From Shewanella sp. VB17 (GTDB taxonomy: Bacteria > Pseudomonadota > Gammaproteobacteria > Enterobacterales > Shewanellaceae), in the NCBI RefSeq assembly GCF_013248905.1, contig NZ_JABRVS010000001.1:2294001-2358000 (forward strand): a DNA stretch of 64,000 nucleotides, written 5' to 3'. Shown here piece after piece: positions 35,560 through 44,225 of the stretch (position 1 is the first letter of the stretch; each line of letters starts with the position of its first letter). The translations under genes and the position numbers were made by a program. The notes under the pieces were generated by a model that was given only the letters and a program-made list of their open reading frames with translations, searched no databases and was not told the DNA's origin.

Positions 35560-36786
35560 ATGATGATCCGTAAGACACTATTAGCTTCTTGTATTGCAGT
35601 GATGTTAAGCGCTAACGCAAATTCTACCTCGGTGGACGAAGAAATAGCAGCTCTAAAGACCCGTATTGGTCAATTGGAATCAGAAAAGGGGGCAACAGCA
35701 GTCGATAGTAAGGAAAAAAAGGAGAATGCTATCAAGTTTGGTGGCGCTGCTCGTTTCCAATATTCCTATGAAGATTACGATGAAGATAATAAAGATCGGG
35801 GTGGTGACCTTGACTTTGATGTCTTTCGTATCGAGGTTGACGGAAATCTCGACGATATTATTTTTTCTGCTCAGTATCGCTGGTTTCAGTATATGCACGT
35901 GGTGCATCATGCCTGGGTCGGTTACAATTTTGATGAGCATCAACAAGGAAAAATTGGGGTGACTCAAGTGCCTTTTGGTATTTTACCATTTGCATCAAAT
36001 AGTTTCTTTTTCAGTTCTAATTTTTATTTGGGGCTTGAAGATGATTATGATATGGGCCTGAATTATACCTACAAAAACGAGGCCAACCAACTGGATCTGG
36101 CTTTTTACAAAAATGATGAGTTAGGTGGATTGGATGGGTATGTTTCTGATCGCACTGAGCGCTACTCCTATGATGTGGTGGGTGTTCGCGGCGATGGAGA
36201 TGACCCAGATACAGGTAAGCCGAAAATCGAAGCTGCAGAAACCAATACTGTTAATGTGCGTTATGCCCATAACTTAGTGTTTGATGATCTTGCCATTGAG
36301 CTTGGCGTATCGGCTCAGGTTGGTCAATTGGATCTAACAAGTAAGCAAGATGGCGATCATCTCTCCGCGGCGTTGCACGGTGTAGTAAATTATGATCGCT
36401 GGAATGCCAAGTTACAGATGACAGGTTATGAGTATGATATCGATGGCATGGATGTTGAGCAAATGGCGGTTGGTGCTTATGGTTTTTATGACTCTATTCC
36501 AGCTGAGGCAACCAGTTATATGGCGAACCTAGCGTACAGTTTACCTGTGAGCATAGGGCCAATATCAAATCTGACCTTTTATAATGATTACTCGCTTGTG
36601 ACTGATAAATCCACTGATTTGGAAGATACTTTTATGAATGTCACCGGTGTTGCTATTACCGCGGGTGGTCTCTATACCTATGTCGATTTTGTTATCGCTG
36701 AGAATCAACCGTTTATTGGTGGCTCAATGGTCGGAGATGGTGAGGTTAACCATCGTCTTAATATTAACGTCGGTTATTATTTTTAA
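35560..36786 (+). CDS. Outer-membrane porin of the betaine operon
   Basis: 408-residue outer-membrane beta-barrel. A signal peptide (about residues 1-22, ending SANANS) is followed by a short coiled coil EEIAALKTRIGQLESEKG, then alternating amphipathic strands and a C-terminal NINVGYYF with the terminal aromatic required for barrel assembly. There are two consecutive ATGs; ATG 35563 is better spaced from AAAGGG and may be the real start. Location directly after proV and before a terminator indicates that it serves uptake of the same solute across the outer membrane, which is an inference from position. Confidence 0.75.
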   Translation: MMIRKTLLASCIAVMLSANANSTSVDEEIAALKTRIGQLESEKGATAVDSKEKKENAIKFGGAARFQYSYEDYDEDNKDRGGDLDFDVFRIEVDGNLDDIIFSAQYRWFQYMHVVHHAWVGYNFDEHQQGKIGVTQVPFGILPFASNSFFFSSNFYLGLEDDYDMGLNYTYKNEANQLDLAFYKNDELGGLDGYVSDRTERYSYDVVGVRGDGDDPDTGKPKIEAAETNTVNVRYAHNLVFDDLAIELGVSAQVGQLDLTSKQDGDHLSAALHGVVNYDRWNAKLQMTGYEYDIDGMDVEQMAVGAYGFYDSIPAEATSYMANLAYSLPVSIGPISNLTFYNDYSLVTDKSTDLEDTFMNVTGVAITAGGLYTYVDFVIAENQPFIGGSMVGDGEVNHRLNINVGYYF

Positions 36787-36829
36787 TATAAATATTTAGG
36801 TGCGATATTACTTATTTATGTGGTGATAA

Positions 36830-36868
36830 AAAACAAGGTAAGTCTGGTTAGGTTTATCTTGTTTTTTT
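36830..36868 (+). terminator. Terminator of the betaine/porin operon
   Basis: Twelve-pair stem AAAACAAGGTAA / TTATCTTGTTTT with one G-T pair and a 12-base loop, ending in seven T. It lies 43 bases after the porin stop. Confidence 0.85.
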
Positions 36869-36915
36869 ATATCGTTAACAGTGCTTTATATCCCAGTGAT
36901 GACGGTGAAAAATAT

Positions 36916-37422
36916 TTAGGTTAACGCTAAACGCCAGTTAAATAATGTATCTGTCTCATCTGTTTTGGTAAATTGATTACGCTCTAAAATAGTATAGGAG
37001 GCCACATTGCTTTTATCCGTTGAAGCAATGATGGTGTTGACGTTAGCTTGTTGTTTTGCCCAGCCTATTAATCCTGCGAGGGCTTCAATCATAAAGCGTT
37101 TACCTCTGAACTCTTCGTAAGTCCCATAACCTACTTCAATTTCCCCCTTTTCATTAGGCTCACCAAAAAAGCACAGATCTCCGACCATGGTGTTTTGTTG
37201 TTTATCGATAACAGACCAAAGAGTTGAATATAAGTAATTTTTATCGGGATCAGCCACATTTGGTAAAATCATGTTATCCAGTGCCTCTTTAAGCTCACTG
37301 GAAATGGTCATTGTTGTTTTATTAACCTTCAATTCCACTTCTAAAGAGTGGTCGGCTATTGCATATTTACTGAGTTGGTCGTAGGTGAGAGGCTGTAATC
37401 TAAGTCTTGGTGTTTCAATCAT
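36916..37422 (-). CDS. GNAT acetyltransferase (RimJ/RimL-like)
   Basis: 168-residue N-acetyltransferase of the GNAT superfamily. It begins MIETPRLRLQPLTYDQL, the usual start of the RimJ-type subgroup (PF13302), and shows GDLCFFGEPNEKGEIEVGYG followed by EEFRGKRFMIEAL, where acetyl-CoA binds, and SYTILERNQF near the end. No clear ribosome binding site precedes the ATG. The acceptor substrate is unknown. Confidence 0.8.
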   Translation of the reverse strand: MIETPRLRLQPLTYDQLSKYAIADHSLEVELKVNKTTMTISSELKEALDNMILPNVADPDKNYLYSTLWSVIDKQQNTMVGDLCFFGEPNEKGEIEVGYGTYEEFRGKRFMIEALAGLIGWAKQQANVNTIIASTDKSNVASYTILERNQFTKTDETDTLFNWRLALT

Positions 37423-37568
37423 ATTTATTTTTTTTGTGAGATTAATTGTGAGATTGATTGTAACATTCTTTACTCTTTGTGGCGCTGTGCGTGGTTATTG
37501 TTTTAATTGTGTTTATTTTAGTGTTTTTGGTGCTTTTCGGCTTGTGGCATAAACGAGAATAAATCAGG

Positions 37569-37832
37569 CTAAATTGATGACACAGATTTGGTGTGTAAAT
37601 GCTGTAATATCTCGAGGTTTAATTTTTTGATAACAATCACTGTGTCGGGGAGCGTGGTGTTTAATGCAACCCAGCCATCAGTGCCCATGATATCAAGCGT
37701 TAATATCAGCAGCTCTGCTTGTGTCATGGTGACACTGGTTGGCTGCCACATTCCCGTGACTCTGATGATACCTAGACTGGTATTGAGCCGGCTGATAGCA
37801 AATGTTGTTGTTTCGCTGGTGGTGTTGGTCAT
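37569..37832 (-). CDS. Possible small protein downstream of a GNAT gene
   Basis: 87-codon frame starting two bases after the stop of the next upstream (minus-strand) acetyltransferase gene, so translation could be coupled. The product has no signal peptide and no family that I recognise; it reads as a mixed strand/helix protein (IIRVTGMWQPTSVTMTQAEL). A 98-codon frame on the plus strand (37588-37884) overlaps it, so coding is uncertain. Confidence 0.4.
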   Translation of the reverse strand: MTNTTSETTTFAISRLNTSLGIIRVTGMWQPTSVTMTQAELLILTLDIMGTDGWVALNTTLPDTVIVIKKLNLEILQHLHTKSVSSI

Positions 37833-37834
37833 TG

Positions 37835-38329
37835 TTAACTTGCAGAAGTCAGTTTTGTTGACATGGAAACTGACGCCAATATAAAACCTGCTGGGTGTTG
37901 CCAGCGGGTTTCTTCCAAAGCAGTAAACCCAATAGTTTGATAAAACGTCACTGCATTGAGACTTGATGAAAGTTTTAGTTCACTTAATCCTGACTTTTGT
38001 GCACTTGAGATTAATGTTTTAGCTATTCGTTTACCAATACCTTTACCAGCAGCATTGGGGTCAACAAAAAGGGATTCAAATCGACTTTGCTCGATATCGA
38101 TAAATCCAAAACCGAGTATGGTTGTCTTTGCATGTATGTCAGTACTTTCGGCAACGATGGTATTTAAATCGACTAATATCTTGTCAAAGTCATCCGGCAT
38201 TGGGGAGTGTGCCCATGCGGTGACGATTTCTTTAGGATAATGGGATAAACAAGCCTTTAGAATCGCGTTAGTTCTTATCGCCCAAATGCGTTGCACATCT
38301 TTAGCTGTGGCAGTTCTGATTGTGATCAA
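37835..38329 (-). CDS. GNAT acetyltransferase
   Basis: 164-residue acetyltransferase. The acetyl-CoA-binding motif is in ESLFVDPNAAGKGIGKRIAK, followed by LKLSSSLNAVTFYQTIGF, which matches the beta5/alpha4 region of GNAT proteins. The frame extends to 38353, but AAGGAG lies seven bases before TTG 38329, which starts MITIRTATAKD, a normal GNAT beginning; hence a TTG start. Substrate unknown. Confidence 0.75.
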   Translation of the reverse strand: MITIRTATAKDVQRIWAIRTNAILKACLSHYPKEIVTAWAHSPMPDDFDKILVDLNTIVAESTDIHAKTTILGFGFIDIEQSRFESLFVDPNAAGKGIGKRIAKTLISSAQKSGLSELKLSSSLNAVTFYQTIGFTALEETRWQHPAGFILASVSMSTKLTSAS

Positions 38330-38452
38330 AAGTGATCTCCTTATCGTAATCAATCATTGAGTGCTGTATGTCTGCTACTCTACTGTATTATTATCTCTAT
38401 AATTAATATACATAAAATTGATATCTCGTTGCAAATTTTTTGGGTGTGAATA

Positions 38453-39751
38453 CTAACGACGAAAAGTCACGTTTTCAGTGTCGGCTAAATGAATTTTTGT
38501 GGTCGCTATTTGGGTTTCAGCGATGCATTTACCGTGACGTATTGAATAACGGACAGGGACTTGGCGGCGCAGAGCATCGAAACCATTATCGGCTGGAAGC
38601 ACAAGTAAGCTACCTGGCTTGCCTATTTCAATGCCGTATTTGTCTTGAATATTGAGAGTACGTGCTGATTGATGACAGATAAGTGCCAGCGAGTCGTTGA
38701 TCTCATCATATCCCATTATCTGACACACATGCAGTCCCATATGGAGTACTTGTAACATATTCGCAGTGCCCAGTGGATACCAAGGATCGAAGATATCGTC
38801 ATGGCCAAAACAGACATTAATATTGGCAGCGAGCATCTCTTTGACCCGAGTGATCCCACGACGTTTAGGGTGATCATCGAAACGTCCTTGCAGGTGAATA
38901 TTCACTAAAGGATTGGCGACAAAGTGAATGCCAGACATCTTAAGTAAACGAAACAGGCGCGAGGTATAAGCTCCATTATATGAGTGCATGGCTGTAGTAT
39001 GGCTAGCGGTGACGCGTGAGCCCATATTAAATTGATAAGCCAGCGCTGCGACAGTTTCGACAAAACGTGATTGCTCATCATCAATCTCATCACAGTGAAC
39101 ATCGATCATGCGGTCGTATTTACGCGCAAGGTCAAATACAAAATGCAGTGAGTCGATACCGTATTCACGCGTGAATTCAAAGTGGGGGATAGCACCAATG
39201 ACATCTGCGCCTAACTTGACAGCTTCTTCAAGCAAGTCCTTGCCATTGGGATAGGATAAAATGCCTTCTTGTGGGAAGGCGACGATTTGAATGTCTACCC
39301 ATTCTTTCATCTCCTGTTTCACCTCAAGCATGGCTTTGAGTGCAAGAAGAGATGGATCGGAAACATCAACATGGGTACGAACGTGTTGAATACCATTGGC
39401 GATTTGCCACTTTAGTGTCTGCTTGGCTCGGTTTTTCACATCGTCAATAGAAAGCATAGACTTACGCTCTGACCAACGTTCAATGCCCTCAAATAATGTA
39501 CCAGAGATATTCCAGCTTGGCTCACCGGCAGTTTGTGTGGTGTCTAAATGGATGTGGGGTTCGCAAAACGGGGAAATGGCCATACCACCTTCACCGTCAA
39601 TTATCTTCCCTGAGACATTTGAAGAGCTAAAATGTAGATTGTCGGTCATTGAGGCTATTGCTTGAAATGCTCCATTTTCAATTAAAATTTGCTGTAGACC
39701 TTGTTTGCCTTCAATCGTGACATTTTGGAGCAGCAAGTTGGCAGTTGGCAT
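38453..39751 (-). CDS. codA: Cytosine deaminase (CodA family)
   Basis: Amidohydrolase-superfamily deaminase converting cytosine (or isoguanine) to uracil (or xanthine). 432 residues. Metal ligands are visible: H66 and H68 in PHIHLD, His in HCDEIDD, His in ASHTTAMHS and Asp in GHDDIFDPW, in the order of E. coli CodA. It stands alone, without a codB permease. It could also be a related deaminase; the HCDEIDDEQS and GHDDIFDPW segments favour CodA. Confidence 0.88.
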   Translation of the reverse strand: MPTANLLLQNVTIEGKQGLQQILIENGAFQAIASMTDNLHFSSSNVSGKIIDGEGGMAISPFCEPHIHLDTTQTAGEPSWNISGTLFEGIERWSERKSMLSIDDVKNRAKQTLKWQIANGIQHVRTHVDVSDPSLLALKAMLEVKQEMKEWVDIQIVAFPQEGILSYPNGKDLLEEAVKLGADVIGAIPHFEFTREYGIDSLHFVFDLARKYDRMIDVHCDEIDDEQSRFVETVAALAYQFNMGSRVTASHTTAMHSYNGAYTSRLFRLLKMSGIHFVANPLVNIHLQGRFDDHPKRRGITRVKEMLAANINVCFGHDDIFDPWYPLGTANMLQVLHMGLHVCQIMGYDEINDSLALICHQSARTLNIQDKYGIEIGKPGSLLVLPADNGFDALRRQVPVRYSIRHGKCIAETQIATTKIHLADTENVTFRR

Positions 39752-40112
39752 GGTATTTCCTTATGTGTTGGCTCATTCGATACTGCTTACTGCTAGGGAA
39801 TAGTGTATTTCTTTATTGACCTTTTAACCAAACGACTTGGATTAAATTTCTTGCGTTAGGATTTGCTAGCTTGTTGACTATAATACATCAAAATGCTCAG
39901 TAGCTGCCTTTTATGGTTAGGTGTGATCCAATCAAGTTCATAAAGGTGAGCCACAGATGCGGCTAACGTAATTTGATGTAAATTGTCATAAGAATCCCTT
40001 TTCATTCTTAGTATCATTAACAATCTATCGATTAATTAATACTCATTTTTAGCACTATACTGAAGTCCCCTTAAGATGCCAACCTGCTCGTTAGCATTTT
40101 AAGGGCATAACA
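39752..40112. other. Intergenic region between codA and ecotin
   Basis: 361 bases. The only structure that stands out is the hairpin at 40068-40105 just past the ecotin stop. Because ecotin and codA read in the same direction, the rest should hold the codA promoter; no operator is evident. Confidence 0.45.
40068..40105 (-). terminator. Hairpin downstream of ecotin
   Basis: Twelve-pair stem CCCTTAAGATGC / GCATTTTAAGGG (one G-T pair) with a 14-base loop, seven bases beyond the ecotin stop. No U-tract follows on the minus strand, so it may protect the 3' end more than terminate. Confidence 0.5.
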
Positions 40113-40700
40113 TTAATTTGTTTGCGTTTCACTGGCTTTAGAGGTGTGGAAGCTCCCGTCTACACGCCAAAGTCGGTATCTCAGTTCGCTGCCTTTGGGT
40201 AGGTAAAAAACCTTAGCTAAATGGCTATCATAGTTGAGTTTAAGTTCATCTTGAATAGGAACGAAGCTTTCTTTCTCGCTTTCTTTACGAATACAAGCCA
40301 TACGTGTACTGGCCCCTTCATTAATGCTATCGACCTGATAGTAATGATACCCCCAGCCTTTTACTGAATGTTCCATGAGTTCGCCTGAGAGCACTTGTTG
40401 ATTACAATCTACCATTTTTGTTTGGCCGATTTGGATCTCTAGTAGGTAATTAGATTCATCATCTAAAGTCGGTAATGTTAAAATATGCTGTTCTAAACCG
40501 TTTGTCGGAGCAGGGAACATCTTAGTTGTTTCTTGTCTTTGGTAATTAGATGCCGTGAAAGTTTGAGTTGTGATGTTGTTTTCACTGTGATCATTTGGCT
40601 GAGTTGAATGATTAGCTAAGACATTGAAAGAGAAGAGTGAGATGGCTAAGGCTGTCGTCGTTAATGCATGTTTAGCAATATTAAGGGGCGATGAATTCAT
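40113..40700 (-). CDS. eco: Ecotin, periplasmic serine protease inhibitor
   Basis: 195-residue ecotin with an N-terminal signal peptide (about residues 1-29, ending NVLA). Similarity to E. coli ecotin is clear: IGQTKMVDCNQ, KGWGYHYYQVDS, STRMAC, LNYDSHL and RYRLWRVDG. The two cysteines (in VDCNQ and MACI) match the disulfide that holds the reactive loop. The reactive-site position P1, Met84 in E. coli, is Arg here (codon 40302-40304), predicting preference for trypsin-like proteases. GGAGAT precedes the ATG. About 20 residues between the signal peptide and core are polar and probably disordered. Confidence 0.92.
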   Translation of the reverse strand: MNSSPLNIAKHALTTTALAISLFSFNVLANHSTQPNDHSENNITTQTFTASNYQRQETTKMFPAPTNGLEQHILTLPTLDDESNYLLEIQIGQTKMVDCNQQVLSGELMEHSVKGWGYHYYQVDSINEGASTRMACIRKESEKESFVPIQDELKLNYDSHLAKVFYLPKGSELRYRLWRVDGSFHTSKASETQTN

Positions 40701-40945
40701 ATAATCTCCAAAAATAAAATGATGTACTTTAAGTTACCGACTTTTATAAACGATACCAAAAACAAAAAGGGTTAAATTAATTTATTACTTTCTTAATTGA
40801 ATGATTTTCACTCGATAGATGAGATGAAATCATGTATGTTTGAATATACCTATGCTTTATAACCTGTTATCTAGCATTGAGTAGACGACAATATGCTTAA
40901 TTAGGTCTATTTTTAGTAGATGAGATAAATAGCAAAGGAAAATTG

Positions 40946-41434
40946 ATGAATATTGAGTTAATCGGAAATTTTGTAGGATTAACGCTGGCTCATACCGCTT
41001 TTATTGGTAGCGGGCAAGATGGTGAGTTAATGGTGCCATACATTATTTTACAGTCTGGAGCGAAAAGGGAGGTACAAAACTTTGAAGCTGAGACCCAGCA
41101 AAAAGCGATAGAACTTGCTCATAAGGCGATTGACAAGCAGCAAGCTTCGGTGGATGCTTGGGCGTATGCCCAAGAAGGTGTGATTGAGTTAGCAGATGGC
41201 ACTAAACAAGATGTGTACCTAATTAAGGCGTGGTCGAATGATTTAGCTGAGCCTATTGAACTTTATCAAAGGACGCAATCCGTCCCCTTTAAACTGATTG
41301 GTAGTATACAAATGCTCAACTTTGAGAAGGCTGGTTTTACTATGGATCAAGCTGAAACGTTCATGAATGCACTCAATACTGGTATTTTGTCCCATAAAAG
41401 TGCCAATGAAAATTGGAAAAACTGGTTCGAGTGA
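40946..41434 (+). CDS. Uncharacterised 162-residue protein
   Basis: Soluble protein with no signal peptide and no family that I recognise. It looks like a mixed alpha/beta protein: a hydrophobic start (IELIGNFVGLTLAHTAFIG), an Ala/Gln-rich helix (QQKAIELAHKAIDKQQASVDAW) and a C-terminal ANENWKNWF. ATG 40946 is preferred to the TTG at 40943 because AAAGGA stands eight bases upstream. It stands alone between ecotin and bioA, reading opposite to both neighbours. Confidence 0.7.
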   Translation: MNIELIGNFVGLTLAHTAFIGSGQDGELMVPYIILQSGAKREVQNFEAETQQKAIELAHKAIDKQQASVDAWAYAQEGVIELADGTKQDVYLIKAWSNDLAEPIELYQRTQSVPFKLIGSIQMLNFEKAGFTMDQAETFMNALNTGILSHKSANENWKNWFE

Positions 41435-41540
41435 TCATGAGTGTAGTGCTTTTTTGCGATTAACGTGATCGAACATTGATGGTGTTTAGCTTAGTTGCCA
41501 TGAATAATCGATATGGATTGTCTTTTGAGTCTCCTTAATG

Positions 41541-41558
41541 ACATCTGCAAACAGATGT
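41541..41558. other. Small hairpin between the orphan gene and bioA
   Basis: Perfect seven-pair stem ACATCTG / CAGATGT with a four-base loop in the convergent region 41435-41628. It lacks a U-tract in either direction; it may be a weak terminator. Confidence 0.4.
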
Positions 41559-41628
41559 ATGTAGCATCTTGAGGTCGTGTGGGAATACACCAAAGGACAA
41601 TAAAGCAAAAGCTTGAGAGAAATGATGG

Positions 41629-42996
41629 TTATCCATGACTAATAAATGCTGCTGATTGATTTGAATAAAGGGTATTTTTTGCCACTTTCTTCATTGCGTT
41701 TGTTAACTGGCTCAGTTGTTTTTTTGATATAATATAAGGTGGCATAATATAGATAAGGTTTGAAAAAGGTCTTATCCAGACACCCAAATCGACAAATTCT
41801 TGTTGTAATTGAGCAGTATTGACTGTCGAATTCATCTCTATAACCCCAATAGCCCCTAACACCCGTACATCTTTGACTTCAGGATAATGAATGACTTCTT
41901 CCAGTTCAGCCTTTAATTGAATTTCTATATCAATAACTTGCTGCTGCCATTCATTGTTTGCCAATAGTGCTAAGCTCGCACAGGCAGCAGAACAAGCTAG
42001 CGGATTGCCCATAAAGGTAGGACCATGCATAAACACGCCTGCAGGAGAGTCACTGATCCCTTGGGCGACCTCATCACTGCACATGGTGACAGCCAGGGAA
42101 ATATATCCACCTGTAAGCGCTTTACCTAGGCAGAGAATATCCGCTTCAACGACTGCCCCATTGCTAGTGGCATGCTCATAAGCGAATAGCTTACCTGTAC
42201 GGCCAAAGCCTGTGGCAATTTCATCAAGGATGAGTAACACATTAAATGCATCACACAATTTACGCAGGCCGATTAAATATTCAGGGCTGTAAAAGCGCAT
42301 ACCGCCTGCACCTTGCAGAATAGGCTCGATAATAACGGCAGCGATAGTGTCATGCTTAGAGTCGAGTGTTGCGTGCATTTCATCAAGATCGCTTGGATCA
42401 AAAATTTGACCAAATTTTGTTTGCGGCGCGCTAACAAACTCGTGTTGAGTGACGGAATCACCAAACATAGTATGCATACCGCCTTCGGGATCACAGACGC
42501 TCATGGCTGCAAAAGTATCGCCATGATAACCGGACTTTACCGTTAGGATCCGTTGTTTTTGTGGCTGCTCTCGGCCTTGCCAATATTGCAATGCCATTTT
42601 TAGTGCTACTTCAACGGCAATGGATCCTGAGTCAGCCAAAAAAACTTTAGTCAGCTTAGGGCTAGTGATCTTCACCAGTTTTTTCGATAACTCAATCGCT
42701 GGCTGGTGAGTGATCCCGCCAAACATGACATGACTCAAGGTATTAAGTTGATGTTGCATCGTTTGAATGATTGTCGGGTGGCTATAACCATGAACACAGG
42801 CCCACCAAGAACTGGTGCCATCAACAAGCTTGCGCCCATCGTGGAGTGTGAGCTCACAGCCTGTAGCTGAGGCGACTCCGAATGCTGGCAGAGCATTATT
42901 CATCGACGTGTACGGATGCCAGATATGTTGTTTATCAAAATTGAAGTCAATTGAATGGTTATTAACAGAGACATTGCAATGAGTATTGCTGGCCAT
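41629..42996 (-). CDS. bioA: Adenosylmethionine-8-amino-7-oxononanoate aminotransferase
   Basis: PLP enzyme converting KAPA to DAPA in biotin synthesis, with S-adenosylmethionine as amino donor. 455 residues, some 25 longer than E. coli BioA through both ends. Features: HIWHPYTSM near the start, GTSSWWACVHGYSHP, the PLP-contact DEIATGFGRTGKLFA, and the Schiff-base lysine in CLGKALTGGY. It diverges from the bioBFCD genes with a 110-base control region, the classic enterobacterial arrangement. Confidence 0.96.
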   Translation of the reverse strand: MASNTHCNVSVNNHSIDFNFDKQHIWHPYTSMNNALPAFGVASATGCELTLHDGRKLVDGTSSWWACVHGYSHPTIIQTMQHQLNTLSHVMFGGITHQPAIELSKKLVKITSPKLTKVFLADSGSIAVEVALKMALQYWQGREQPQKQRILTVKSGYHGDTFAAMSVCDPEGGMHTMFGDSVTQHEFVSAPQTKFGQIFDPSDLDEMHATLDSKHDTIAAVIIEPILQGAGGMRFYSPEYLIGLRKLCDAFNVLLILDEIATGFGRTGKLFAYEHATSNGAVVEADILCLGKALTGGYISLAVTMCSDEVAQGISDSPAGVFMHGPTFMGNPLACSAACASLALLANNEWQQQVIDIEIQLKAELEEVIHYPEVKDVRVLGAIGVIEMNSTVNTAQLQQEFVDLGVWIRPFSNLIYIMPPYIISKKQLSQLTNAMKKVAKNTLYSNQSAAFISHG

Positions 42997-43007
42997 AAAT
43001 TATCCTA

Positions 43008-43061
43008 TAGTAAACCTTGTGTTCGGTTTGTCGTTGACAGATTACTGTCTACAGGTATCCT
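43008..43061 (+). promoter_or_regulatory. bioA/bioB divergent control region with candidate bioB promoter
   Basis: A plausible sigma-70 promoter for bioB is TTGACA (43034-43039), 16 bases, TATCCT (43056-43061). Upstream, TAGTAAACC and GGTTTGTC form half-sites resembling the BirA operator ends, but only eight bases apart instead of the usual 14-16, so BirA control is plausible but not established. GACAG-ATTA-CTGTC overlaps the promoter. Confidence 0.45.
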
Positions 43062-43106
43062 AGGCAAGATAAAAACAAATAATATTGAGCTGAAAGGGTA
43101 AGGTTA

Positions 43107-44171
43107 ATGTCGGATATGCAGATACGCCATGATTGGCAACGTGATGAGATAGAAGCACTGTTTGCTTTACCTATGAATGATCTATTGTTTAAGGCTCACT
43201 CGATCCATCGTCAGGTTTATGATCCGAACGAGATCCAGATCAGCCGTTTACTGTCGATTAAAACCGGTGCTTGTCCGGAAGATTGCAAATATTGCCCTCA
43301 AAGTGCACGTTATGATACCGGTCTTGAGAAAGAGCGATTAATCGAGATTGGAAAAGTGTTGACTGAAGCCCGTAGCGCTAAAGCGGCGGGAGCATCACGT
43401 TTTTGCATGGGAGCTGCGTGGCGCAACCCCCATGCTCGTGATATGCCGTATCTAAAAGATATGGTGCGTGAAGTTAAGTCTATGGGCATGGAGACATGCA
43501 TGACATTAGGCATGATATCGCCAGATCAGGCGGGAGAATTAGCCGAAGCAGGTTTAGATTATTACAACCATAATCTGGACACCTCGCCAGAATATTATGG
43601 CGACATCATTACCACCCGCACTTATCAAGATAGACTCGATACCTTGTCCAATGTACGCGCGGCGGGCATGAAAGTCTGCTCCGGTGGTATTGTGGGTATG
43701 GGGGAGCAAGCCAGTGATCGTGCCGGATTATTGCAGCAGCTTGCTAATATGGAGGAACATCCAGATTCAGTGCCGATTAATATGTTAGTGAAAGTGGCGG
43801 GGACACCGTTTGAAAACCTCGATGATCTCGACCCTTTAGTATTTGTCAGAACCATCGCAGTCGCTCGCATCTTGATGCCATATTCTCGAGTACGCCTTTC
43901 TGCTGGCCGTGAAAGCATGAGCGATGAAATGCAGGCAATGTGCTTTTTTGCTGGTGCGAACTCTATTTTTTATGGGTGTAAGTTATTGACCACCAATAAC
44001 CCTGAAGAAAATGATGATATGGCTTTGTTTAGACGTCTTGGTTTGCACCCAGAACAAGGCAAGTATGCCACGATTGAAGAGGATAAAGCAGTATTTGAAA
44101 AAGCAACCGCTAAAGCGAATGCCATTAAAGATAAGCAAAGTGCTGCTTTTTATGATGCCGCAGCCTTATGA
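43107..44171 (+). CDS. bioB: Biotin synthase
   Basis: Radical SAM enzyme inserting sulfur into dethiobiotin. 354 residues. The 4Fe-4S cysteines are C56, C60 and C63 in GACPEDCKYC. YYNHNLDTSPEYY and CSGGIVGMGE are family hallmarks, and RLSAGRESM near residue 268 includes the Arg that ligates the 2Fe-2S auxiliary cluster. AAAGGGTAAGG precedes the ATG. First gene of bioB-F-C-D. Confidence 0.97.
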   Translation: MSDMQIRHDWQRDEIEALFALPMNDLLFKAHSIHRQVYDPNEIQISRLLSIKTGACPEDCKYCPQSARYDTGLEKERLIEIGKVLTEARSAKAAGASRFCMGAAWRNPHARDMPYLKDMVREVKSMGMETCMTLGMISPDQAGELAEAGLDYYNHNLDTSPEYYGDIITTRTYQDRLDTLSNVRAAGMKVCSGGIVGMGEQASDRAGLLQQLANMEEHPDSVPINMLVKVAGTPFENLDDLDPLVFVRTIAVARILMPYSRVRLSAGRESMSDEMQAMCFFAGANSIFYGCKLLTTNNPEENDDMALFRRLGLHPEQGKYATIEEDKAVFEKATAKANAIKDKQSAAFYDAAAL

Positions 44172-44225
44172 ACAGTCAGTATTTTTACCATGAATGAGTG
44201 TGCCCATTTCCCAGAGATAGTGTCC

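Noticed and set aside
37588..37884. 98-codon plus-strand frame over the GNAT/small-protein junction
   Set aside because: Opposite to an acetyltransferase end and to the better-placed minus-strand small frame; no ribosome binding site.
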